Part shown: piece after piece, positions 13,523-20,445 of the stretch
Position numbering within the stretch: position 1 is the stretch's first letter
Layout: each line of letters begins with the position of its first letter
From: a virus
Reading direction: 5' to 3' (one strand)
DNA: 21,263 nucleotides
IMG/VR virus record: IMGVR_UViG_3300007734_000459
Location: 1 to 21,263 of that record
Notes under the pieces: generated by a model
What the model saw: only the letters and a program-made list of their open reading frames with translations
Databases searched by the model: none
What the model was told of the DNA's origin: nothing
Position numbers and translations under genes: made by a program

Positions 13523-14394
13523 TAGGTGCTCACGATGCCAAGCGCAGTAAATGCTGTCGTATCGGGGAACGGCTGTCGCCACCAAACTGTTGTCGCCGTT
13601 TCTTTATTTGTTGCGCTGACTGGCGATGTCGGAGTTGGTCGACTCGTGATCACGCCATGCAGATCCCGCATTGCGATCTGACGCATGTGATAAAGCGTGG
13701 GGTCATAGTTGAATGAGTAACTGATCTCATATTGATTCGGGCCAATGCGACTCGTGTTTGCGCCTGTGAATACGAGAGTGCCAGCGGCGCAAGAAAATGT
13801 GTTGCCAGTTGCGCCAAAAACAAACGCCGCGCTATTGCGCTTGCCTGCGATCGCCATGATCGTCGCGTATTGCGGTCTGCCATTTATCACATTTCGGATT
13901 GAAACCGTGCAGATTGGAAGCAAGAACGATACTGGCTCTCCTGCGGAATCAGCCTTTGTGCCCGCAATGTCAACATCGTCCTGCACTCCGCCCGACGGAA
14001 CTGTTGAGCCAGTGCGCCAAATATCGACAGTCTGCTCCGAGATCGAGGTTTCGATGCTAGTGAATCCCACACGGTTCTCGGATTTCTGATCTGCCACCGC
14101 TGGCGTTGCGCCGTCGCCCATTGTCGATTCAAAATTCATATCGACAGTCCACTGCTTGTCGCCTGCGTCCGTCACAGGCTTTAAAGTTTGCGAGACGAAC
14201 GCCATGTACGGCGCGGCCACTGATTCGCTGCCAGCACCAAACACTTGATATGTCGGCGCATCGTTGGCGATGTCGGCAACATTGATCGATTGCCCGGTGG
14301 TGTCGTAGACAATAAATGAATGCGAGCCTGACCATTTGCCCTTATCAAATGTCGCAGACCGCGAGACTTGAGTCCAAGATAGAACGATGGTCAT
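13522..14394 (-). CDS. Putative distal tail protein, 290 aa
   Basis: A beta-rich 290-residue protein directly after the tape measure gene, where distal-tail or hub proteins are encoded. It starts MTIVLSWTQVSRSATFDKGK and contains VSIRNVINGRPQYATIMAIAG at about 163-183 followed by NSAAFVFGATGNTFSCAAGTLVF, a repeat-free strand-rich stretch, and YDPTLYHMRQ near residue 232. I recall similar uncharacterised tail-region proteins but cannot assign a family. The start at 14394 makes an ATGA overlap with the tape measure stop. Confidence 0.65.
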   Translation of the reverse strand: MTIVLSWTQVSRSATFDKGKWSGSHSFIVYDTTGQSINVADIANDAPTYQVFGAGSESVAAPYMAFVSQTLKPVTDAGDKQWTVDMNFESTMGDGATPAVADQKSENRVGFTSIETSISEQTVDIWRTGSTVPSGGVQDDVDIAGTKADSAGEPVSFLLPICTVSIRNVINGRPQYATIMAIAGKRNSAAFVFGATGNTFSCAAGTLVFTGANTSRIGPNQYEISYSFNYDPTLYHMRQIAMRDLHGVITSRPTPTSPVSATNKETATTVWWRQPFPDTTAFTALGIVST

Positions 14395-15665
14395 GTTGTG
14401 GCTCCTGCGGTCTTGGCTTGGTCGGCAATGATTCGCAGTAACTCGACAGAATCATTTGCAGCCTGCAATGCTTCTTGAGCCAGGCTCAACTGCTTTTCAA
14501 TTGAGAAGTCAGCCGCGCCTGCGACCTTCACATCTCCGATTGCGGAACTGACTCCAGTCGTTGAGGAGAGATTGGCGGCTTGTTCTTCTAAGCCTGCTTT
14601 GGTTTTATCGAAATCTTCTTGCGCCCTTAGTTGATCTTCGTCGCTTTCGGCGATCATGTCATTCAGATTTTTTTGAACTGCCAATTCATCGCTGATTTTC
14701 TTTTCTTGCGCGAGTCTTGCCGCCGTAACACCTTCAACATAGGCGTAGTATTTCAACGCCTCGTCCATTTGATCCTTGGTAATAGCACCGAGAGACACCG
14801 CTAACTGGAGTTCGTTCTCCATGTCTTGCAGGAATCTTTCCTTTTCGTGGCCAATAGCAAGTTCTGCCGATCCTCTTTTCTTGATGTTGTCGATGATGTC
14901 TTTTGCGTTTGCTCCAGCGTCGATCTTTTCTTGCTCCGCTATATTGTTAGCGCGGCGTTTTTGATATTCATCCATCAACTTGTTCAATTCTTGTTGATCC
15001 GCAATCTGCCTTCGCGCCGCTTTTCCTTCGTCAAAATTATTACCCATGTCCAATTCTTTTTTTCTTTCAGCATCCTCTCTTACCTTTTGACTGGCGACAA
15101 TTTTCTGTTGATATTCCGCTTGATCCTTGGCGGCTTTTGATCTGCTTGGATCGTTGTTTATGTCGGTTTGAACCTGTTTAAAGACGATGTCGTTGAGATC
15201 CTTCTTTGCCTTTGCGATGGCGTTCACATCATCTAGAATTTTCTTATTGATGGCATCTTCTGTTTTTGCCCATTCAATCAACCCACTGTCGGCGTTGTTG
15301 AAAAGTCCCTGTATCGCTCTGCCCAATTCAAAAAATGCGCCAGCAACAGGAACATTCTTGATCGCTGTTTCAAAAGTTTCTTGAAATTTCTTCATAACAT
15401 CGGGAAATGTTTTGAGTGAACCATCCGCAAAACCTTTGACAAAAGTTGTGGCTAGAGCAGCGCCTGCTTCAACAAGTGAAATCACGCCCGCGCCCTTCAA
15501 CAAACTTTTCCCAAAATTTCCTAGTTGCTTCTGATTGATTTTGTCTATGCTCGAGCCGATGCCAGTCTCCATCTTCTTGGCAGCCGACTGCGACGCTTTA
15601 ACGCCAGCCATGAAGTTTTCGTTGTTCATGTAGGTGTTGACTACGAATGATCCGACTGTGGCCAT
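14391..15665 (-). CDS. Tail tape measure protein (short)
   Basis: A 424-residue protein located immediately after the G/GT tail chaperones, the invariant position of the tape measure gene. It begins with a beta-like segment, has a hydrophobic helix region (about 55-82, GAGVISLVEAGAALATTFVKG), and is then mostly long charged helix with coiled-coil character. The C-terminal region has further helix. Tape measure length sets tail length; at the usual 1.5 angstrom per residue this predicts a tail of roughly 60 nm, short for a siphovirus. The start at 15665 forms TAATG with the GT stop. No lytic domain is evident. Confidence 0.85.
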   Translation of the reverse strand: MATVGSFVVNTYMNNENFMAGVKASQSAAKKMETGIGSSIDKINQKQLGNFGKSLLKGAGVISLVEAGAALATTFVKGFADGSLKTFPDVMKKFQETFETAIKNVPVAGAFFELGRAIQGLFNNADSGLIEWAKTEDAINKKILDDVNAIAKAKKDLNDIVFKQVQTDINNDPSRSKAAKDQAEYQQKIVASQKVREDAERKKELDMGNNFDEGKAARRQIADQQELNKLMDEYQKRRANNIAEQEKIDAGANAKDIIDNIKKRGSAELAIGHEKERFLQDMENELQLAVSLGAITKDQMDEALKYYAYVEGVTAARLAQEKKISDELAVQKNLNDMIAESDEDQLRAQEDFDKTKAGLEEQAANLSSTTGVSSAIGDVKVAGAADFSIEKQLSLAQEALQAANDSVELLRIIADQAKTAGATT

Positions 15666-16326
15666 TACTTAATTCCCATCTGTTGCTTTAGTTTTTGGAG
15701 GGCACGCTCTGGCGTTTGTTTTTTAACTTCGACATATGGCATGAAGTCTTGCGGGCTGAACGACTTTGATGAGCGTGACGACCGATTTGCGTTGGCGACA
15801 GTCGACGCAACAATGCCCGCGCCGAGGTCACCGCGCTGGCGTGAGTCGAGGCATCCCACGATGCTCTGATATGCAATCCATTCTTGGAGTTCTCGTGATG
15901 ACATTCGATCTCCTAATTCTGCAACGGTCATTTTCAACTCAGCCGCCAGCATGAACATGAACAATCGCAGCGGGCGGCTTCTTAGTTTTTTTCGAGTTCC
16001 TCTGCGTCCTTTGCGCCAAGACCCGACAGGCGTTGGCAATGCTCATACAACTTGTCGATCACGCTCGCAGGCATTGCGCCCACTTCCGCAATCTCCGCAT
16101 CCGTGAACAATCGCACGCCAGCCTCGTCGGTTAAACACCTCACGACGAGACTGGCGCGGATGTTCTTCACGCCCTTCTTGATGTCACGCTCGCTATACAC
16201 GGCTTGCTCCCATAAATCCCGTTCCGAGGCCGAGAGACCTCGAAGCGAAACGAGTCCGTCGATACCAGCAACCTTGACAGTGGCAGTCGGTATTTTGAGT
16301 GCAAGCAGTTGGTCGCGGATTGACAT
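15665..16326 (-). CDS. Tail assembly chaperone GT fusion by -1 frameshift
   Basis: Predicted 220-residue product made when ribosomes slip -1 at AAAAAAC near the end of the G gene: 114 residues of G followed by 106 residues from the overlapping frame starting LRSRPLRLF. The T part contains MSSRELQEWIAY and DLGAGIVASTVAN then FSPQDFMPY, typical of the phage chaperone family DUF4035. In lambda and relatives, G and GT bind the tape measure and recruit tail tube subunits at a fixed ratio. The T frame is in the -1 phase relative to G, has no obvious independent ribosome site, and ends in TAATG with the tape measure start. Confidence 0.88.
15941..15991 (-). promoter_or_regulatory. Programmed -1 ribosomal frameshift signal
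   Basis: The slippery heptamer A-AAA-AAC lies at 15991-15985 in the G reading phase, directly followed by the G stop codon TAA. Six bases after it, AGCCGCC (15979-15973) can pair with GGCGGCT (15947-15941) to form a 7-bp GC-rich stem with a 25-base loop. Heptamer, phase, spacing and stem all fit the canonical -1 signal of tail chaperone genes. Confidence 0.9.
15982..16326 (-). CDS. Tail assembly chaperone G
   Basis: A 114-residue acidic, helical protein (begins MSIRDQLLALKIPTATV, contains GLSASERDLWEQAVY) of the tail assembly chaperone type encoded between tail tube and tape measure. It ends ELEKN just at the frameshift heptamer, so most ribosomes make G and a fraction make GT. AGGAG lies five bases before the start, and 12 bases separate it from the tail tube gene. 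Confidence 0.88.
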   Translation of the reverse strand: MSIRDQLLALKIPTATVKVAGIDGLVSLRGLSASERDLWEQAVYSERDIKKGVKNIRASLVVRCLTDEAGVRLFTDAEIAEVGAMPASVIDKLYEHCQRLSGLGAKDAEELEKN

Positions 16327-16338
16327 GATGGCTCCTGA

Positions 16339-16782
16339 TTAGATTGCGGCAAGTGTGAAAGCAGCCGAACATTTGATGCTGAACGAGATCGTCAGAACAG
16401 CGTCGGTCGCAGCCTTGACGCTGAACCCGGTCACAACGCCGACGCCGCTGACGGTCATGCCGCCAGTCGATGCCGCGCCGAACGAGATCAAATATGAACG
16501 CAAGGCACGATCAGTCGCAGCAGTTGCAATTGCAACTTGTTGCGCATCGTCGTAGTCGAGATTCAGTTCGATTGCGATTGAGCCTGCATCCAAAATTCCA
16601 GCCTTGTACCGCTTCACGGCATCGCTGATCGATGTGCAATCCAACGATGATTGCGCAACGCCGTCAAATGACAGTGATGTCACTTCGCCGATTGCGGCGT
16701 TGGCTGTTGGACTTGAGTATGCGTCGGCTGTGCCAACCGCTCCGATTTTGATTGTTGTGCTGTATGAAATTGTTGCTGCCAT
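16339..16782 (-). CDS. Major tail tube protein
   Basis: A 147-residue, Ala/Ser/Thr-rich, beta-strand protein with ISYSTTIKIGAVG at the start and IAIELNLDYDDAQQVAI at about 68-84, matching lambda gpV/HK97-like tail tube proteins in size, pattern and place (after the tail terminator, before the chaperones). It polymerises around the tape measure to build the tail. AAGGA lies about nine bases upstream of the start, a spacer of about 30 bases separates it from the previous gene, and the uncoupled site probably allows high expression. Confidence 0.85.
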   Translation of the reverse strand: MAATISYSTTIKIGAVGTADAYSSPTANAAIGEVTSLSFDGVAQSSLDCTSISDAVKRYKAGILDAGSIAIELNLDYDDAQQVAIATAATDRALRSYLISFGAASTGGMTVSGVGVVTGFSVKAATDAVLTISFSIKCSAAFTLAAI

Positions 16783-16812
16783 GTGAGTGATTCCTTTTGT
16801 TGGGGGTGAAGA

Positions 16813-17277
16813 TTAAAGACCAGTAGTCAGGCTGACCGGGACTGGCGTAGTGGCGACATAATAAATTTTGATATTGACTGAACAGACAAAGACACCAGCG
16901 TTCTCGCCGCCATCCGATCCGAGATCGAATGTCATGGAGTCGTTGGTGATGATTACGGATTGAATGACCATCGTGGCACTCGTCACAAGAGTGATGCTGC
17001 CCTTTGCTTTGTCGAGGTCGTATCGCACATGGTCGGCAATGCGGGCCGCATCAACTAGCGATGTCCCGACGCAGTCGACGACAACCGACGCTCTGCGCAA
17101 TGTGTCCTTGCTCGTGAGTGTCGGAGAGACAGCGTCGTCGCTTTGCGCACCGACGACGATGAATGGAAAAGAGGTGGTTGGAGGCGCGAGTGATTGAAAG
17201 ATATTTCCCGCGCCGACAAAGCCAATGACTGTCGGAGCCTGTTGCAAAATCTTGTGGATGGCTTCGACGAATCTCAT
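16813..17277 (-). CDS. Tail terminator / tail completion protein (DUF3168 type)
   Basis: A 154-residue protein with an N-terminal helix (FVEAIHKILQQAPTV), FPFIVVGAQSDDA at about 37-49 and VVVDCVGTSLVDAARIADHV at about 65-84, the pattern of DUF3168 proteins that cap the tail tube and join it to the head. Position between the gp10-like gene and the tail tube is canonical. The start at 17277 gives ATGA with the previous stop. Confidence 0.85.
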   Translation of the reverse strand: MRFVEAIHKILQQAPTVIGFVGAGNIFQSLAPPTTSFPFIVVGAQSDDAVSPTLTSKDTLRRASVVVDCVGTSLVDAARIADHVRYDLDKAKGSITLVTSATMVIQSVIITNDSMTFDLGSDGGENAGVFVCSVNIKIYYVATTPVPVSLTTGL

Positions 17278-17834
17278 GGGTTCTTAAGCCTGCTCTCAAT
17301 TTGATTGCCCCATCTTTTCAAACCGTTTTTGACTTCTTCGCGGAGCGTCAGTTCAACGCTGAACGAGAGTTGATCGAATACTTGTTTGAAAATCTGCCAA
17401 CCTGTGAACGCCCGAGCGGGGTCTTTGTAACGGCCGAACTCGATGAGCCAGGAATTTTGAGTTGACCCGAAGATGCGTGCCCACACCGACAGACCATTGT
17501 TGATCACTTTCGGCTTGATCCTGTTTTTGAGAATGTTGGCGGCGATATTCGTGCGGCTCTCGCCTTGCGGATGCGACACATTTCGCTTGCCCTTGACTTG
17601 CTTGCCAGTCCAGCCGCTCGTGTATCCACCCGCCCAACGCCAAGACGCTTGCGCTTCTGTTTGCTTTCCGTCCCACGCGCCGCGCTTAGTTGCGAAAAGG
17701 CGAGCAGCCGTGATTCGCATCGGCTCCATTGCCTTCTTTTCAGCCTTGGAAAGAATTGCGAATAGATCGTCGACGCTCAGTTTGTGCATCGTATTTTCAA
17801 ACTGCTTAAAACCGTCGACATGCTTGCGGGTCAT
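17274..17834 (-). CDS. HK97 gp10-like tail component
   Basis: A 186-residue basic protein. The C-terminal half has SWLIEFGRYKDPARAFTGW (about 128-146), corresponding to the EFG...PARPF-type signature of HK97 gp10-like neck/tail proteins, followed by a helix. The start at 17834 is chosen for the TAATG overlap; a Met six codons earlier lies in the previous gene. It probably acts at the head-tail neck. Confidence 0.82.
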   Translation of the reverse strand: MTRKHVDGFKQFENTMHKLSVDDLFAILSKAEKKAMEPMRITAARLFATKRGAWDGKQTEAQASWRWAGGYTSGWTGKQVKGKRNVSHPQGESRTNIAANILKNRIKPKVINNGLSVWARIFGSTQNSWLIEFGRYKDPARAFTGWQIFKQVFDQLSFSVELTLREEVKNGLKRWGNQIESRLKNP

Positions 17835-18181
17835 TACTGAACCTCCCTGCAAGTCATCTCGAGCGTGTGACCTTCTTGGCGGTAGTCGACGATTGAGATG
17901 ATCTCGAATGTGGCGGTCTTGGATGCGTTGTTGGCATCGCGGCTGATGCTGGCTGTGAATCGGTCGTAGTGGTTGATGCCTGGATAAAAGTTGGTCGTGA
18001 TCTTGTGGGTGACCAACTGATCAAGTTTCATGTGGTTGGTTTTTTCGTCGGCGGTGCAATCCTTGATCTGCCCGAAGATGGTGTCGCCAGTCGTGAATGT
18101 GTAGGTCGGCGTGCCGTATGTATTCAGCGTTTGCGTGCGGGTCTTGATCACAAGCGGAGTCCGCATGAGTCCGCTGTTCAT
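17834..18181 (-). CDS. Head-tail joining (head closure) protein
   Basis: A 115-residue beta-rich protein. It has the short N-terminus then LVIKTRTQTLNTYGTPTYTF, and later HKITTNFYPGINHYDRFT, a pattern typical of phage head-tail joining proteins (SPP1 gp16/HK97 gp7-like) that close the head after packaging. Residue length and order after the gp6-like gene agree. ATGA overlap at the start and TAATG at the end. Confidence 0.82.
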   Translation of the reverse strand: MNSGLMRTPLVIKTRTQTLNTYGTPTYTFTTGDTIFGQIKDCTADEKTNHMKLDQLVTHKITTNFYPGINHYDRFTASISRDANNASKTATFEIISIVDYRQEGHTLEMTCREVQ

Positions 18182-18834
18182 TGGTACTCACCCGACTTGT
18201 ATTGGGCGATCAAAGCCTTGACCGTGCCGGGCACTTCGTACTGTTGACCCGGTGCAAGTGTGGATCGATAGTCATACAGCGTCGAGCACTGCATCAAGAT
18301 TGCGTGCTTGAGCGCGATAGGTATCGCAGTTGCGCTGGAGCCGTGACCAGCCACATAGACAACTGTGACCACGCCTGCGCCGCCGCTGATGAGTGACGGC
18401 CATGATTTGCCGTCGAGTAATTGGATGCGTCCAATGCCGTTGTAGGACTTCACGGTGTAGTCGGTCGACGCTGACAAGGTCTGCGTGTTGCCAGCCGTGT
18501 CGACATACTGCACGCTCGTCACGCTGACCAGCGGCGAGCGCGGCAGTGCGATCTCGTAGGATGATCCGTTGTAGACCTCGCCGCTCGAGCCTTGCACTAG
18601 CGTGTTTTGCGGAAATGCGCTGTAGACCGATGTGAATGTCGTATTTGGAATTGCGATGCCGCAATAATTTTCGATCATCATGCGGGCTGTCGTGATAATC
18701 GAGGTCGACCCGCCGCTGCTTGCAGCCAGATAGGTGTCATCGAGCGAGTGGAATATGCGCAGATGCGCCTTGACCTGCGCAGTCGACACTGGCTCGAAAC
18801 TCGGAGCGGTCGTGATCGTGGTGTTGACTCTCAT
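18178..18834 (-). CDS. gp6-like head-tail connector protein
   Basis: A 218-residue protein. Near the start, FEPVSTAQVKAHLRIFHSLD followed by a helix ending MIENYCG is the signature of the HK97 gp6 / phage QLRG connector family, which forms a ring between portal and tail. The middle is beta-rich (SYEIALPRSPLVSVTSVQYV), as in longer members of this family. The start at 18834 is selected because it makes an ATGA overlap with the small head gene; the longer frame upstream is Arg-rich shadow. Confidence 0.87.
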   Translation of the reverse strand: MRVNTTITTAPSFEPVSTAQVKAHLRIFHSLDDTYLAASSGGSTSIITTARMMIENYCGIAIPNTTFTSVYSAFPQNTLVQGSSGEVYNGSSYEIALPRSPLVSVTSVQYVDTAGNTQTLSASTDYTVKSYNGIGRIQLLDGKSWPSLISGGAGVVTVVYVAGHGSSATAIPIALKHAILMQCSTLYDYRSTLAPGQQYEVPGTVKALIAQYKSGEYQ

Positions 18835-19031
18835 CGCGGTGTCGCTCCCTTCTTTACTGCCTTGCATGGCACGGCCCGCGAACAGCACTGCATATCGTCG
18901 GAGTCGGCACGCTCGGCGAGACCGAGTGCAAGCCACTCGATCGCTGTGCGCTCGTCGACGGCGACAACTTCGCCCGGCGCGTGTGCGCCAGTCGCTGTCA
19001 CGACTCCTTGGATCATCTTCACATTCGGCAT
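18831..19031 (-). CDS. Small head-region protein, 66 aa
   Basis: A 66-residue protein beginning MPNVKMIQGVV, with GEVVAVDERTAIEWLALGLAER as its main helix-like block (residues about 20-41). Short phage proteins with a strand, GEVVEVDE-like turn and a xxWLxLGLAExx helix are common between capsid and connector genes and are thought to be minor head proteins. The start at 19031 is favoured by the GAGG four bases upstream, which lies within a stem-loop. It ends in ATGA with the connector gene. Confidence 0.7.
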   Translation of the reverse strand: MPNVKMIQGVVTATGAHAPGEVVAVDERTAIEWLALGLAERADSDDMQCCSRAVPCKAVKKGATPR

Positions 19032-19035
19032 AAAT

Positions 19036-19063
19036 CCTCGGCACGCATTTCTGCGAGCCGAGG
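19036..19063 (-). promoter_or_regulatory. Stem-loop covering the ribosome site of the small head gene
   Basis: On the minus strand CCTCGGC-T-CGCA-GAAA-TGCG-T-GCCGAGG forms an 11-bp stem with one T-T mismatch and a GAAA (GNRA) tetraloop. It begins 23 bases after the capsid stop codon, and its 3' arm contains GAGG, the only ribosome site of the next gene. No U run follows, so RNA stabilisation or translational damping is more likely than termination. Confidence 0.8.
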
Positions 19064-19086
19064 GTTGATTCAATTTAGTTCAGTAA

Positions 19087-20346
19087 TCAGACTGCGCAAG
19101 TAAGAACGCTGAACGCGTCTTTGAGCGTGATGGAGAAATCCACACGATTCGTGGCCAAATATCCAACTTGTCCCGATGAGGCAAACAATTCTTTCAAGAC
19201 GCGCATGCTGTATGAACCGCGTTCTGCGAGCACGGAATAATTTCCGAAGTCGCCGATCACGCCGATCTTTGCAGTTGTCGCACTGACCGGCATTGCGGCT
19301 GATGCGTAAACAGGAATACCCATCAATCGATCAGGCTCACCAAGTGCGCCTGAGTTTTGCCAGAAGTAATTCACAGTGCCAGCAAGTGAGCCAAGTTGAC
19401 GCAACTTGCCAAGAGTCGCATCGTTGACCAAGATGCTGGCATTCGTGCGGTACTGACGAGGCAGTGAGTAAACCCAATCGATCACTTCAGCGGCTGTGAT
19501 TGCACTGTTTGACGCAGTCGTCTTGCCAGTGGCAATCGTAGTAGCCGCCGAGCCTGTACCCAACAAAGTATTTGCAGGACCGTTGGTTGCGACTGTTGGT
19601 CCAACAAACGCGGCTTCTTCCGCTTGAGCAAACAGACGAGCGAAAGACTCGGTGAGAATCGCCTCAATGCTAAATCCTGCGCCACGCGCTGGAGCATCTT
19701 CGACGAGTTCATTCGAGACCTTCAAGAGAGCGGTCAACTTTTTAGGTGTCAATGTGATCTTGTCAAAAGTTTGACCAGTCTCCGTGATTGTGTTTCCTTC
19801 CGCTGCAAAAGTCGCACTGCCTGCCGCGTTATCCACGGCAAACTCACGCGCATAACTGCCGATGGTGATTACCTTGGCAATCTGTCGGATTGCGGTCATC
19901 GTCTTGAGACGAGTGGTGATCGCATTGTGGAACTCGAGTGGTGGCAACACCGTTCCTCCGCTTGCCTCGCTGATTGCGCGGATCTCTAGCGGGTTGGTGT
20001 ATTCACCTGAACGGATGTAAGAACCCCAAGCGTTTCGATATTCGTCGGTGTCGGTGTTGCGACCAAACTTGCTAGATGCATTCTCAGCACTAGGCAAATG
20101 TCGAACTTGTTTCGCAGCCTCGGGAGCGTCGGCTTTAAAGCCCGCGCCAATGTTCATCAGTTCATCGCTGCGTTGTCGTTGCGCTGTGAGTGATGCGTAT
20201 TGCATCTTCAACGCGCTGTACTTCGCTTCGAGAGCGTCGGACATGCCTTCGCCGCTGTCATTTGCGTCGTCGCACATCTTCTTCATTTCTGCGTACACTG
20301 CGCCCATTTTCTCTACTAGTGCCTTGTATCCACTATCGTTTGTCAT
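19087..20346 (-). CDS. Major capsid protein, HK97 fold (complete copy)
   Basis: A 419-residue HK97-type capsid protein. The first 110 residues are charged and helical (a scaffold-like delta domain, MEKMG/KKMCDD region), then come the E-loop/P-domain strands (about 130-230), the family hallmark LLKVSNELVED (about 212-222) and the A domain, ending FSVLTCAV. The start at 20346 is set by AGAAGGA eight bases upstream; the longer frame would read through a structured leader. No maturation protease is visible in the window. It follows a second HK97-type capsid gene with a 99-base spacer and precedes the small head protein and connector genes. Confidence 0.92.
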   Translation of the reverse strand: MTNDSGYKALVEKMGAVYAEMKKMCDDANDSGEGMSDALEAKYSALKMQYASLTAQRQRSDELMNIGAGFKADAPEAAKQVRHLPSAENASSKFGRNTDTDEYRNAWGSYIRSGEYTNPLEIRAISEASGGTVLPPLEFHNAITTRLKTMTAIRQIAKVITIGSYAREFAVDNAAGSATFAAEGNTITETGQTFDKITLTPKKLTALLKVSNELVEDAPARGAGFSIEAILTESFARLFAQAEEAAFVGPTVATNGPANTLLGTGSAATTIATGKTTASNSAITAAEVIDWVYSLPRQYRTNASILVNDATLGKLRQLGSLAGTVNYFWQNSGALGEPDRLMGIPVYASAAMPVSATTAKIGVIGDFGNYSVLAERGSYSMRVLKELFASSGQVGYLATNRVDFSITLKDAFSVLTCAV

Positions 20347-20367
20347 AGTAAAAATCCTTCTTGTTGT

Positions 20368-20421
20368 GTCGAGCGAGAGTCGATCACCCCAACGCTGGGG
20401 CAACAGACACGCACGCTCGAC
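20368..20421 (-). promoter_or_regulatory. Two-tier stem-loop in the spacer between the two capsid genes
   Basis: Outer arms GTCGAGCG (20368-20375) and CGCTCGAC (20414-20421) are perfect 8-bp complements. They enclose an inner hairpin CCCCA-ACGC-TGGGG (20387-20400). On the minus-strand RNA the structure ends about six bases before the AGAAGGA ribosome site of the complete capsid gene. A further ACAGAC/GTCTGT pair (20403-20408, 20429-20434) offers an alternative fold. Confidence 0.75.
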
Positions 20422-20445
20422 GGTGAATGTCTGTGAAATAATTCG

